Assembly (NCBI GenBank): GCA_019322475.1
Contig: JAHWIN010000013.1
Span: 1 to 43,800, forward strand
DNA length: 43,800 nucleotides
Origin: Candidatus Woesearchaeota archaeon
GTDB lineage: Archaea; Nanobdellota; Nanobdellia; Woesearchaeales; JACPBV01
Direction of reading: 5' to 3'
The notes under the pieces are model-generated. The model ran no database searches and was not told the origin of the DNA. It saw nothing but the letters and a program-made list of their open reading frames with translations. Position 1 is the first letter of the stretch. Each line of letters starts with the position of its first letter. The translations under genes and the position numbers were made by a program. Of the stretch, positions 7,674 through 16,721 are shown piece by piece.

Positions 7674-8658
7674 ATAGCATCACCTTAACTTGGGCTAAGT
7701 CAATTATAAATCTTCTTAAATAAAAAAGGAAGGGTATGGCAAATAAAAGGGAAAAGGCGCCTATCTTGATCCTCTTTCTTCTCCTGGCAAGCAACCTATA
7801 TCTTTTTGTTGAGATCATGAGGGCGATCAGGGATATCCAGGTGACTAAAAGAAAAAAGAGCGCATAAAACCCTATTGTTTTGGTCAGGATTCCCAATAAG
7901 GTGATAAAAATGATCAGCCAGAGAACAGAGAAAGGGCCAAAAAAGGCTCTTAAAAACCCGCCTTTTTTAAGGTAAAAATCCGCAATTCCTCTTCGGTAAT
8001 GCCACCTTGCAAAATCACTTAGGGATGTTCTGGGCTTATGCCAGACAAAAGAGTCTGGAACATACTTAAGCGAATACCCTTCATTTCTTATCCTTTTCGA
8101 GATGTCTGTATCCTCTCCGCCGAATCTTAAGTTCTCATTAAACTTTATCCTGACAAGCACCTCTCTTCTGAATACTGCATTGCATGTAACCAATGCAGAA
8201 GCCCCGGTTGAAGTCTTTTCAATGCAGGCATCTAGGCCTATAGCACCTCCTGCAGGCACCCCAAGGCATGAAAAACATTTGCCCAGGTAGGGGGCATTTT
8301 CAGGAGGATAAGCGTTTCCTCCGGCAGCAGCCACATTTTCATTTTTGAATGGAGCAACAAGCTTCTTAAGCCAGTCTCTTGGGACGATGCAGTCAGCATC
8401 TGTAAATGCTACCAGTTCATTTTTTGCTTTTTCAATCCCCATGTTCCTTACATGTCCAAAACCCGCCTTATGCCCCCTGATAAGCTTAACATCTTTATAT
8501 GACCTGGCTATGTCTGGTGTTTTATCTGTTGATGTATCTACAACGATGATCTCCAGCCTGTCTTTCGGGTAATCCAGGGAAGTGACAGAATCCAGGCAAT
8601 CCCTTATATTCTTCTCTTCATTTTTTGTTATTATGACTAGGGATATTTTTGGGAGCAT
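7645..8658 (-). CDS. GT2 family glycosyltransferase with C-terminal membrane helices
   Basis: 337 residues. The N-terminal GT-A domain begins ISLVIITKNEE, has the DxD-type site DADCIV near residue 91 and the acceptor-side motif GGEDTDISKRI near 182. The C-terminal part has two or three hydrophobic helices (about 243-285) and a final one, so the enzyme is membrane-bound. Such proteins transfer a nucleotide-activated sugar to a lipid carrier or a growing chain. ATG at 8658 is chosen; the TTG three codons upstream would overlap the preceding gene. The preceding stop codon is only two bases away, so translation is probably coupled. Confidence 0.9.
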   Translation of the reverse strand: MLPKISLVIITKNEEKNIRDCLDSVTSLDYPKDRLEIIVVDTSTDKTPDIARSYKDVKLIRGHKAGFGHVRNMGIEKAKNELVAFTDADCIVPRDWLKKLVAPFKNENVAAAGGNAYPPENAPYLGKCFSCLGVPAGGAIGLDACIEKTSTGASALVTCNAVFRREVLVRIKFNENLRFGGEDTDISKRIRNEGYSLKYVPDSFVWHKPRTSLSDFARWHYRRGIADFYLKKGGFLRAFFGPFSVLWLIIFITLLGILTKTIGFYALFFLLVTWISLIALMISTKRYRLLARRRKRIKIGAFSLLFAIPFLFYLRRFIIDLAQVKVMLFGTGTSIKK

Positions 8659-8659
8659 T

Positions 8660-10084
8660 TTATTCAAATTGTATGCAATACCTCTCTGTTTTTTTACCGG
8701 AATCTATCCTGAATTTTACGAAATTAAGGGCCCTGTTTCCGTAAAAGAATGTGTCCTCCAATGGGATTTTCCCTAATTCTGTTCGATCGACCTTGTTGTC
8801 TTCAGAGGCTATCTTCACATTGTTCTTATTCTTGTAAGACACCAGGAACTCATCTTTATGCTTGGTTTCGAGATAGATCCTGTCCTCCAGGAATTCATAT
8901 CTTTTAGGTTGCTTTGCTGTCTTTATCCTGGGAAAAAAATATTTCATTCTTCTGAACCTGTGTATCCCAAAAGGTCTCAGATAGTCAAGAAGGGCATTAT
9001 CTTTCTCATGTTTTTTAGCAAAGATCTTTATCCCGGTCTTATGCCATAATGAGTATAGCTCAGTATTGTTTATATTTGTTATTGCTATATAATCCTTTTT
9101 CTCTATAATCTTTAGGTTGGAATCGGGAAAATTGGTCTTTCTTTTATGCTCTTTTTTTGATAGATCATTTTTGCAGTTGTCATAGGCAAAACAAAGCCTG
9201 TAAAGGTCCGTGCAGATATGCCTGTCATCCGGAAGATGCTCTACATTGCCTATCTTATCAAGATGGCACTTGATCAGTTTATTTAGGGCGTATTGTGCTA
9301 GCGGGACTTTTCCTGCAAACACTTCAAAACCCCCTAAGATAAGCCATCCGGTTTTCCTGCTGTTATAAGCGCCCCCAAAACTTCCGTCAGGATAGATAAA
9401 ATTCACGACAAGGTTTATGTACCTTCTTGCTGATTCCAGGATCTCATTGCTGGGCTGCATAAGGTAATAAGTCCCGAGCAGATCCAGTGTAAGGGAGGAA
9501 TAGCATAGGTCTATCTCTTTTCTTTCATAAAAAAAACCATCTTTAGACTGGTTGCTAAGGGCTATGTTTAGTTTCTTTTGCGAATTTTTAAGAAATTTAT
9601 CCTTTTTTGTCAGTTTCCATAGCTGCAATAGGGCCAAAGCAGCTGCCATCTGCTGGTTAGTGAAGAAATGCTCTTCATTTTTGCAAAGCCAGTTTCCAGC
9701 TCTTTCTAGATTTTCAACCCACCTTTTCTCCAGGCCGATATACTCTATGGATTTTGCAGCTGCAAATGTTGTAAATGCAGTTGCAGCGAAAGAACTCTCC
9801 CTCTTCTGGCGCTCTGTAAAAGAGCCGTTTCTGTTTTGGATCTTGCACCAAAAATCTATGGCATCGACAGCTCTTTTTTTGAGCTCAGGGTCTTTCTTAT
9901 CATTATAAAGCCAGGCTAAGGATAATGCAGCCTCCTGCCATCTGCTGTTTACAAATCCTTTTTTTTTCATCCAGTACGGATAGAAAAAACACCCCTTTGT
10001 CCATCTATCCTCTGCATCCTGGAACTCAAGGATTTTTTTAAAATTTTCATTGATCCATCTCATGTATAGGTCTTTTCTTTTCAT
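8660..10084 (-). CDS. Predicted (alpha/alpha)-toroid protein of unknown function
   Basis: 474 residues. The first 300 consist of repeated helix pairs with segments such as NRNGSFTERQ (near 94), NQSKDGFFYERK and YPDGSFGGAYNSR (near 236), the spacing seen in alpha/alpha-barrel proteins such as terpene cyclase, prenyltransferase and glycan-lyase or epimerase folds. The last 150 residues are a different, beta-rich domain. No catalytic DxDD or lyase motif is clear, so I assign no reaction. Placement at the head of an operon with a GT2 suggests a glycan- or isoprenoid-related role. The TATA-like box is about 38 nt upstream of the ATG. Confidence 0.8.
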   Translation of the reverse strand: MKRKDLYMRWINENFKKILEFQDAEDRWTKGCFFYPYWMKKKGFVNSRWQEAALSLAWLYNDKKDPELKKRAVDAIDFWCKIQNRNGSFTERQKRESSFAATAFTTFAAAKSIEYIGLEKRWVENLERAGNWLCKNEEHFFTNQQMAAALALLQLWKLTKKDKFLKNSQKKLNIALSNQSKDGFFYERKEIDLCYSSLTLDLLGTYYLMQPSNEILESARRYINLVVNFIYPDGSFGGAYNSRKTGWLILGGFEVFAGKVPLAQYALNKLIKCHLDKIGNVEHLPDDRHICTDLYRLCFAYDNCKNDLSKKEHKRKTNFPDSNLKIIEKKDYIAITNINNTELYSLWHKTGIKIFAKKHEKDNALLDYLRPFGIHRFRRMKYFFPRIKTAKQPKRYEFLEDRIYLETKHKDEFLVSYKNKNNVKIASEDNKVDRTELGKIPLEDTFFYGNRALNFVKFRIDSGKKTERYCIQFE

Positions 10085-10116
10085 GGTTTAGGTCTTAAGT
10101 TCGCATATGAGGTAAA

Positions 10117-10127
10117 ACTTATAAATC
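10117..10127 (-). promoter_or_regulatory. TATA-like box for toroid-protein operon
   Basis: Reads gatttataagt on the minus strand, about 38 nt before the ATG at 10084, predicting a leader of about ten bases. Confidence 0.55.
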
Positions 10128-10137
10128 TTTGTGAAAC

Positions 10138-10250
10138 AAGGATAACATTTATAAAACTGGTATTTTTTCTATATCCTATGAAGTTGCTGTCTGCTCGTTT
10201 AAAGGATATAAGGCACTTAAGGGGTGCATTGTCCTGCCAGACAAGTTGAT
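10138..10250 (+). pseudogene. Relic copy of the promoter and 5' end of the GT4 gene at 1193
   Basis: From the TATA box (tttataaaactgg, 10148) through the ATG at 10178 and about 45 bases beyond, this matches 1151-1240 closely, with a few indels. After a gap equal to about 80 bases of the intact gene, the match resumes (gcattgtcctgccag at 10226 against gcattatcctgccag at 1325). Reading from the ATG gives only a short frame ending in TGA at about 10250, out of frame with the intact protein, so it is dead as a gene. The promoter part still looks functional and may drive the radical SAM gene that follows. The remainder of the 10085-10280 gap shows nothing else. Confidence 0.75.
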
Positions 10251-10280
10251 GTTTACAGGATTGATTAAGGTAAATGGGGT

Positions 10281-11360
10281 GTGATAGGGTCTTTTATTAA
10301 AATGGATAAAAAATACTTCAAAAGGAACAATAACCTATACATGATAAAATATGTTCTGGCTAGCCCTTCTTTAATCAAGAATATCCTGATTAAAGGCAGG
10401 ATTTTTAACCTTTTATTAAACGTGTATGAGCAAAAAAAGAAAAAAAAGCACCTCAGGTCTAGGCCTTATATGCTCCAGATTGAGCCTATTTGCGGATGTA
10501 ACCTAAAATGCCCCCTCTGCCCTGTAGGCAACGGCTCTATCAGGAGAGAAAAAGGGGTGATGAGTTATGAAACATACCTTAAGGTGATGCAAAAGATACA
10601 GAAAGGTTTAGTTCACATCTCTTTTTGGAACTGGGGGGAGCCCCTATTGAACAAAGACATCTACAGGATGATCTCTTATGCAAAAAAAAAGGGGATCCAT
10701 ACCCTGGTGGCGACTAATGGGTACCTCATGACCCCCGAGAGTTCAGAGCATATTCTTAAGTCCGGCTTAGATGAGATAAGGATCAGTTTGGATGGGGCAT
10801 CAAAAGAGAGTTATAGTGCTTATCGCCAAAATAGTGATTTTGACAAGGTAATTAGGAACATAAGGAGCTTCATAGAAGAGAAAAAGAGGTTGAAGAAAAA
10901 GATAAAGATAACTATCCAGTTTATAGTTATGAAGCACAACCAGCATGAGATAGGCCTGATGAAAGAGGTTTTTAAGGGGTTGGGTGCTGATTATCTTGCC
11001 ATAAAGACTGTCTCAGCCATCAATGATCAGAAAGACACAAAAAAATTTTTGCCTGATGATGAAAACTTATCAAGGTTTAAGGTTAATGAAAACACTTTCA
11101 GGTCAAAAAGCTTTGATATGTGTTATCTTGCCTGGAAATCTATAGTCATAAACTGGAATGGGGAGGTGACAGTATGTTGTAGGGATGTAGATGCACAATA
11201 CAGTATGGGAAACATTCTGGCTAATACCCTCTCTGAGATTTGGAATGGAAAAAGGTATGTGGAGTTCAGAAAAAAGATGTTACAGGACAGGTTTAATCTG
11301 GATCTTTGCAGGACATGCTCTGCTTCTCAGGAGAGATATCTTGAGGAGGAGTATTTTTAA
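10281..11360 (+). CDS. Radical SAM/SPASM domain protein
   Basis: 359 residues. The radical SAM cluster motif is CNLKCPLC (Cys73, Cys77, Cys80), preceded by another Cys at 71. The core continues with FWNWGEPLL and RISLDGA, the usual glycine-rich and beta-strand motifs. The C-terminal SPASM region has the Cys pattern CYLAW...VTVCCRD...LCRTC, binding one or two auxiliary clusters. SPASM enzymes modify peptides or act on sugars and small molecules; the target is unknown, but the setting suggests glycan tailoring. The start is uncertain: GTG at 10281 has a weak aaggt upstream, while ATG at 10302 would be seven codons shorter. It converges on the next gene with a 4-base overlap of the ends. Confidence 0.88.
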   Translation: MIGSFIKMDKKYFKRNNNLYMIKYVLASPSLIKNILIKGRIFNLLLNVYEQKKKKKHLRSRPYMLQIEPICGCNLKCPLCPVGNGSIRREKGVMSYETYLKVMQKIQKGLVHISFWNWGEPLLNKDIYRMISYAKKKGIHTLVATNGYLMTPESSEHILKSGLDEIRISLDGASKESYSAYRQNSDFDKVIRNIRSFIEEKKRLKKKIKITIQFIVMKHNQHEIGLMKEVFKGLGADYLAIKTVSAINDQKDTKKFLPDDENLSRFKVNENTFRSKSFDMCYLAWKSIVINWNGEVTVCCRDVDAQYSMGNILANTLSEIWNGKRYVEFRKKMLQDRFNLDLCRTCSASQERYLEEEYF

Positions 11361-12880
11361 TCCTTCCTCATTTTTCTTCTCATAAAGGCTCCAGCCTCTT
11401 TTGCTATTAACGGGTAATTTTTAGGGTTTAGCCTTAGGGCTGTGCTTCCTGTTTTATCTAATATGGATCTCGCAATATGGACGCTGGGTTTCTTTAAAAA
11501 TGTCTTAAGGTCATAGTACATTAGCTGCATCGAAGGGAACCATTCCCCCTGTTTTAGGGATTCCTTGATATAAAATTTTGCTAGTTTTTCAAGGGGGATT
11601 CCGGAATATAACGGAGTATAAGGTGAGGAGTCCCATCTCAGATTATCAAAATTATAATAAGGCTTGGACCATGAAAAATTTTTGGGAAGTATGCCGTTTT
11701 TTCTGGCTATCTGCTCAACCTCTGTTCCGGGGTATATCCTTAATATCCCTGGAGTCGTTTTAAGCTTTTGATTGTGCTTGTAGGTGAGTTTTCTAAGGTA
11801 AGCCATGAGGTCCAGGGTCATCTTGACATCACTCAATGTTTCTGTAGGATGGTTGAAGATAAAACCTGCCTTTACAGCTATTCCTGTATCAAGGCATTTC
11901 TTTATACCTTCTTTTACCATATCCACAGTTATCTCTTTTTTTATGACTTCAAGAACGCGCGGACTTCCTGACTCTATCCCAAAACAAAGAGAATCACATC
12001 CTGCCCTTTTCATGAGTTTAATCGATTCATAATCCACAAAATTTAATCTTGCTCGGGCATACCATGTTATGTCTAACTTTTCTTCTATTATGCCTTTGCA
12101 TATTTCAGTAAGCCACTTTTTGTTTATGTTAAATGTATCATCCCATATGTCAAAAGCCTGGAACTTATATTTTTCTTTGAGGATCTTTAGCTCTTCAATA
12201 CATTTGGAAGGTTCCCTTGTCCTGTAAGAGCCATGCGAGGTTGCGCTATTGGAGCAGAAGATGCATCTCATAGGGCAGCCCCTGCTGAACATTACAGAGG
12301 TTACTTTCTTATCATATGTTCCTTCCTGAAGGGGATGGTATTTGTGCATGGGGAGTAGGTCTCTTGCAGGAAGGGGGATCTTGTTCAGGTCGCTTATCAA
12401 TGGCCTGGATTGGTTGATTTTTATTTCTCCTTCGGGGCTCCTGTATGTGATCCCTGCGACATCCTCAAATCCTCCGCCTTCCTTTAGTTTTCTTGCTATT
12501 TCTGTTAATGTTATCTCTCCCTCCCCTCTTACGATGATATCTATATCTTCAAAATTGTTTAATGTATCAACATCAGTAAATTGGGCATGGCACCCCCCCA
12601 CCAAGACCAACGATTCGGGATCTATTTTTTTTATTAGAGAAGCTGTTCTGAAAGTCTCAAATCTGGAATCAGTCCAGCAGGCTATTCCATAGATATCACT
12701 ATTGAGCTTTTTTATTATCCTTGCCAGATTGTCATAATCATATTCTTCTACAAGGCAGTCTATTATTTTAACTTCATTCCCTTCTTCCCTTAATACAGCT
12801 GCAATATAAGCAAATCCTAATGGTGGGGTGTATTCCTTTGTTAAGAATATCTTTGGGGGGATTATCAATGCTATTTTCAT
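11357..12880 (-). CDS. B12-binding-domain radical SAM protein
   Basis: 507 residues. Cobalamin-binding-like domain at about 1-150, with TPPLGFAYIAAVLRE near 18-32 and VGGCHAQF near 94. Cluster motif CPMRCIFC (Cys202, Cys206, Cys209). The core has FGIESGSPRVLE near 290 and a long C-terminal extension of about 130 residues. It matches the BchE/P-methylase-like class B layout. The ATG has a plausible site (cgaggt at 12887-12892 on the minus strand). A TATA-like box about 95 bases upstream predicts a leader near 65 nt, so it may have its own promoter rather than depending only on the gene run upstream. Substrate unknown. Confidence 0.9.
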   Translation of the reverse strand: MKIALIIPPKIFLTKEYTPPLGFAYIAAVLREEGNEVKIIDCLVEEYDYDNLARIIKKLNSDIYGIACWTDSRFETFRTASLIKKIDPESLVLVGGCHAQFTDVDTLNNFEDIDIIVRGEGEITLTEIARKLKEGGGFEDVAGITYRSPEGEIKINQSRPLISDLNKIPLPARDLLPMHKYHPLQEGTYDKKVTSVMFSRGCPMRCIFCSNSATSHGSYRTREPSKCIEELKILKEKYKFQAFDIWDDTFNINKKWLTEICKGIIEEKLDITWYARARLNFVDYESIKLMKRAGCDSLCFGIESGSPRVLEVIKKEITVDMVKEGIKKCLDTGIAVKAGFIFNHPTETLSDVKMTLDLMAYLRKLTYKHNQKLKTTPGILRIYPGTEVEQIARKNGILPKNFSWSKPYYNFDNLRWDSSPYTPLYSGIPLEKLAKFYIKESLKQGEWFPSMQLMYYDLKTFLKKPSVHIARSILDKTGSTALRLNPKNYPLIAKEAGAFMRRKMRKD

Positions 12881-12970
12881 AAAAAACCTCGGCAGGAAAC
12901 CATTTTAAGGATTCGGCCCCAATATTAGGGCATTACAGCTTTAGATTGACAGCCCTCAATAATCGGACAA

Positions 12971-12983
12971 TGTATATAAATGA
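12971..12983 (-). promoter_or_regulatory. TATA-like box before radical SAM gene at 12880
   Basis: Reads catttatatacat on the minus strand. If used, the leader would be about 65 nt and include a Shine-Dalgarno site; the long leader makes this less certain. Confidence 0.45.
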
Positions 12984-13009
12984 TTCGTTTTTTACTTTCA
13001 AGCTGCTTT

Positions 13010-14473
13010 TCACCCATTATAAAAAAATATCCTGGCAAGTACCGACTTTATCCCTTTTAATACCCGTCTAAGCTCCCTCAGGTTTCTTATCTTGATTATG
13101 TTTTTCCATATTATCTTAGGATGGGTATAATATCTTATATACGCTTTCCTCTGCCATCCTGCAAGCTCCTCTTTGGTAAGGTTCTCTGTATGCACGATAG
13201 GCCCTGAGCACCCTGCAAGATCCTCAAGCGAATTAAGCTCAAGAAGATTTTTCTGCTTTGCCTCTTCCCAGTATCTTGTCCCTGGAAAAGGTGCTGCTAA
13301 TGTAAACTGTACAAAATCTGCACCAAGCTTGATAGCGAACCTGATGGTCTCTTTTGCCGTTTCATTGCTTTCTTTAGGCAGCCCTATTATAAAAGAGCCT
13401 GTAGCAGCAAGGCCTGCCTTTTGCGTCATCTTCACAGCCTTCAAGGACTGCTCCAATGTTATCCCTTTTTTTATGCTGTTAAGTATCTCCTTTGATCCTG
13501 ACTCAAAGCCGTAGAATATCTGGGTGCAGCCCGACTTTTTCATCATCTTTAATGTTTCTTCATCTATCAGGTTTACCCTCCCCATGCACACCCAGGATAT
13601 CTTTATCCCTCTTTTGATGATCTCCTGGGACATCTCTTGCATCCTTTCGTTGCTTATGGCAAACGTGTCATCATCAAAGAAAACCTCGTCTATCCCATGG
13701 TTTTTGATAAGATATCCTATCTCATCGACGACATTCCTGATGCTCCTCTGCCTGTGCTTGGGCCCTAAAAATGTGTCAGGCCAGAGGCAGAAATCGCAGT
13801 AATAAGGGCACCCCCTGCTGGATATCATAAGTGCAGTCTTTTTCCCTCCGTAAAAGGCCTGCTGGTACTTCTCTATCCTGAAAGATTCCCTGTCAGGGAA
13901 TGGAAGCCCGTCAACATCTTCTATAAGCGGCCTGTCAGGGTTTATCCTTGCATTTCCGTCTTCTCCCTTGTATGTTACTCCTGTTACATCTGAAAGGACT
14001 CTTTTTTCCTCCATATGGGTGCATATGTCTAAGATAGATTGCTCAAACTCCCCCCTTATGCATGCATCGACAAAATTATAATTGTCTATTATCTCCTTGT
14101 GGGCATAGCTTAAGTGCGGCCCGCAGAATACTATTAGGCAGTCCTTAAGCTCTTTTTTCAGGTTGAACGCTGTTTCAAGGTCATAATTAAGTGAAGGGGC
14201 GCTTATCTCCATGAATATTACATCAGGCCCTATCCTTTTCATCTCTTCGACAAACCGGAATATCCCATATTCTTTTTCAACTGCATCTAGTGCAGTTACA
14301 TCAAACCCCTCTCGTTTCAAAAGCGAAGAAGAATAGGCCAGATAGATAGGAAATGCAAGTACCTTATCCCCTCTCCTATGGGGCCACCTTACATTGCTTC
14401 TTGCCCCTGTCCCTTCCCCTGGCCATGGAGGGTTGCAGATTACAGCTTTTGTTTTCTTAGTGATACTGTCCAT
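13010..14473 (-). CDS. B12-binding-domain radical SAM protein
   Basis: 487 residues. N-terminal B12-binding-like domain (opening CNPPWPGEG, then FCGPHLSYAHKE near 116-127), cluster motif CPYYCDFC (Cys222, Cys226, Cys229), then FFDDDTFAI near 265 and FYGFESGSKEIL near 318. C-terminal part of about 110 residues with basic helices. It differs in its B12-domain motifs from the paralogue-like set at 3568, 30929 and 39105. It lies 21 bases after the epimerase gene, with aggaga upstream of the ATG, so it is read in the same operon as the epimerase and aminotransferase. It probably methylates or rearranges a sugar or lipid intermediate, but nothing fixes the substrate. Confidence 0.9.
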   Translation of the reverse strand: MDSITKKTKAVICNPPWPGEGTGARSNVRWPHRRGDKVLAFPIYLAYSSSLLKREGFDVTALDAVEKEYGIFRFVEEMKRIGPDVIFMEISAPSLNYDLETAFNLKKELKDCLIVFCGPHLSYAHKEIIDNYNFVDACIRGEFEQSILDICTHMEEKRVLSDVTGVTYKGEDGNARINPDRPLIEDVDGLPFPDRESFRIEKYQQAFYGGKKTALMISSRGCPYYCDFCLWPDTFLGPKHRQRSIRNVVDEIGYLIKNHGIDEVFFDDDTFAISNERMQEMSQEIIKRGIKISWVCMGRVNLIDEETLKMMKKSGCTQIFYGFESGSKEILNSIKKGITLEQSLKAVKMTQKAGLAATGSFIIGLPKESNETAKETIRFAIKLGADFVQFTLAAPFPGTRYWEEAKQKNLLELNSLEDLAGCSGPIVHTENLTKEELAGWQRKAYIRYYTHPKIIWKNIIKIRNLRELRRVLKGIKSVLARIFFYNG

Positions 14474-14494
14474 TCTTGAAAAATAGCTCTCCTA

Positions 14495-15490
14495 TTATGC
14501 ATTTCTCCAGCTGGGAGGCATGTTCTTCCCTACCTCTATATTCTCAAACTCCTTGCTCTTCTTTACACCTTCTTTTTTGGCCCATTCTGCCATGCTTTTT
14601 ATGCCTTCATCTAAGGATACAGTAGATTTAAAGCCCAATATCTCCTTGGCCTTTGTGTGGTCTGAATATGCATGTTTTACTTCTTTCCTTTCTTCCAGGT
14701 GCACAACTTCTGCATCCTGGATCCCCATTGCTTTTTTTACCGACTCTGCCAGCTGGTTTATGCTGTAGGGCTTATCTGCGCCTATATTGAAAACCTGGTT
14801 ATATGCCTCCTTGTTGTCTATGGACCTTGCTATGACCGGAGCGATATCCCCTATATTTGAGAATGCCCTTGTCTGTTCCCCATCCCCAAATATGGTCATC
14901 GGCTTCCCCTGCATTATGCTATTCATGAATATCCCTATAACATTTCTATATTTGTCCCCTATATTCTGCCTCTCTCCATAGACATTATGCGCCCTGAATA
15001 CTATGCTGTTCAGCCAGAACATATTCCTGGCTGCCTTCAGGTCATACTCCACAGCCAGCTTTGATATCCCATAAGGATCCTCAGGCTCAGGAGTTATGTC
15101 TTCTGTCATAGGAAGCTGGTCAGCTCCATAGACTGCAATTGAAGATGTAAAGACAAAGCATTTGATGCCGTGCAGGACTGACTGGTTTATCAGGTTGATG
15201 CTTCCCTTAAGGTTATTCTCATAGTTGAACCTCCTGATAAAATGGCTTAGCCCTTCTGCAGCATAAGCCGCCAGGTGAAATACATATTCTATATCATCCT
15301 TCTCAAATATCTTTTTTACCAGCTCATAGTCCGTTATGCTTCCTTCAATAAATTTGGCGTTAGGATTGACGTTCTCCTTAAACCCCCCGCTTAGGTCATC
15401 AAGGATGATAACATCCCTGCCGTTTTTGATGAGCTCATCAACAACATGAGATCCTATAAACCCAGCTCCGCCCGTTACTAACGTTTTCAT
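14495..15490 (-). CDS. NAD-dependent epimerase/dehydratase (extended SDR)
   Basis: 331 residues, usual length for nucleotide-sugar SDR enzymes. NAD-binding motif GGAGFIGSHV at residues 7-16, DDLSGG near 31-36, catalytic Ser region FTSSIAVYG near 113, and YGISK (catalytic Tyr and Lys) near 140. The binding region NIGADKP is near 243. It should act on a UDP- or dTDP-activated hexose, most like a UDP-glucose 4-epimerase; 4,6-dehydratase activity is less likely. It starts five bases after the aminotransferase gene, implying a shared sugar pathway. Confidence 0.9.
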   Translation of the reverse strand: MKTLVTGGAGFIGSHVVDELIKNGRDVIILDDLSGGFKENVNPNAKFIEGSITDYELVKKIFEKDDIEYVFHLAAYAAEGLSHFIRRFNYENNLKGSINLINQSVLHGIKCFVFTSSIAVYGADQLPMTEDITPEPEDPYGISKLAVEYDLKAARNMFWLNSIVFRAHNVYGERQNIGDKYRNVIGIFMNSIMQGKPMTIFGDGEQTRAFSNIGDIAPVIARSIDNKEAYNQVFNIGADKPYSINQLAESVKKAMGIQDAEVVHLEERKEVKHAYSDHTKAKEILGFKSTVSLDEGIKSMAEWAKKEGVKKSKEFENIEVGKNMPPSWRNA

Positions 15491-15495
15491 GATTA

Positions 15496-16602
15496 TCAGC
15501 CCCCAAAAAATTCCTTTATTTTTTTACAAACATAGGATATCTTTTCATCACTAAGTTCAGCATACATAGGAAGTGATAAGACACTGTCTGCTAATCTCTC
15601 TGTTTCAGGAAAATCCCCTTTTTTATATCCAAGCTCCTTTAATGCAGGCTGAAGATGCAGGGGGATAGGGTAATGTACCCCTGTGCTTATCCCATTCTCT
15701 TTCAGGAACCCCTGAAGTTCATCTCTTCTTTCAGTTTGTATGGTATAAAGGTGAAAAACATGCCTCTTATCTTCTGTTATCTCAGGAGTATTTACAACTC
15801 CCTTTAATTCTTTATTGTATAGTTTAGCATGCGCTATCCTTTTTTCTGTCCACTCATCCAGAAATTTGAGCTTGACGTTAAGTATCGCTGCCTGCATAGC
15901 GTCCATCCTTTCATTGAACCCGATCTTCATATGCTCATACTTTGATGTTCTCCCATGGTCTCTCATCATAGCTGCTTTTTCTGCAATCTTTTCATCATCT
16001 GTAACCACAGCTCCTCCGTCACCATACCCTCCCAGGTTTTTCCCGGGATAGAAAGAGAAGCAACCTACCTCTCCGATAGGAACCTTTTCCCCATTGAGTT
16101 CTGCCCCATGGGCCTGAGCACAATCTTCTATTATCCTTATGTCATTGCCCCTTTCATTCTCATCCGATATTTTCCTTATTTTAGTTACATCAACCGGTTT
16201 TCCGTATAAGTGCACAGGAAGGATGGCTTTTGTCTTTTCAGTTATAGCCCCCCCTATTTCTTCTATATCCATAAGCCCGTCATCCTTAACGTCCACAAAT
16301 ACCGGCTTAGCCCCAGCCTGGAATATAGCTTCAACAGTAGCCATAAACGTATGGGGAACAGTTATCACCTCATCCCCTCTTTGTACCCCTGCTGCCAAAA
16401 GCGCCTGATGCAGTGCAGAAGTCCCGGAACTGACGCCGACAGCAAATCTGGAATTGCAGTATTGGGCAAAATTTTCCTCAAACTGTTTCAATGGCTGCCC
16501 CATTATAAAGGATGTATTTTCCACAATTTCCCTTATAGCAGAATCTATCTCTTTCTTTATCCCATTATACTGCGCCTTAAGATCAACAAATTTTACATCC
16601 AT
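15496..16602 (-). CDS. DegT/DnrJ/EryC1/StrS family aminotransferase
   Basis: 368 residues, typical of PLP-dependent sugar aminotransferases. The PLP Lys lies in SFYPGKNLGGYGDGG near residues 183-197, with SSGTSALHQAL near 59, IIEDCAQAHGA near 154, and the C-terminal GVHYPIPLHLQ near 315. It adds an amino group to a keto-sugar nucleotide, using glutamate. It is the first gene of its run: TATA box at 16637-16648, aaggggtg Shine-Dalgarno 7 bases before ATG. A second family member lies at 23781; they are similar across their length. Confidence 0.92.
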   Translation of the reverse strand: MDVKFVDLKAQYNGIKKEIDSAIREIVENTSFIMGQPLKQFEENFAQYCNSRFAVGVSSGTSALHQALLAAGVQRGDEVITVPHTFMATVEAIFQAGAKPVFVDVKDDGLMDIEEIGGAITEKTKAILPVHLYGKPVDVTKIRKISDENERGNDIRIIEDCAQAHGAELNGEKVPIGEVGCFSFYPGKNLGGYGDGGAVVTDDEKIAEKAAMMRDHGRTSKYEHMKIGFNERMDAMQAAILNVKLKFLDEWTEKRIAHAKLYNKELKGVVNTPEITEDKRHVFHLYTIQTERRDELQGFLKENGISTGVHYPIPLHLQPALKELGYKKGDFPETERLADSVLSLPMYAELSDEKISYVCKKIKEFFGG

Positions 16603-16636
16603 TATCTTGCACCCCTTATTGCCGAAAAAGAAGCAT

Positions 16637-16648
16637 CATTTATAAAGA
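16637..16648 (-). promoter_or_regulatory. TATA box of aminotransferase-epimerase operon
   Basis: Reads ctttataaatga on the minus strand, centred about 41 nt before the ATG at 16602. The predicted short leader carries an aaggggtg ribosome site at 16610-16617. Confidence 0.6.
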
Positions 16649-16721
16649 TTATTAATTCAGGTTGCAACCTTATATCATTATACTTATTAGCCTATCTTCA
16701 GCCTTTAAGTTGATTAACTTT

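Noticed and set aside
11341..11380. Possible frameshift or fusion where the SPASM and B12 radical SAM genes meet
   Set aside because: The genes converge on opposite strands and only their stop regions overlap by four bases.
16210..16713. 167-residue open frame on the plus strand
   Set aside because: Antisense of the aminotransferase gene and its promoter, low-complexity product.
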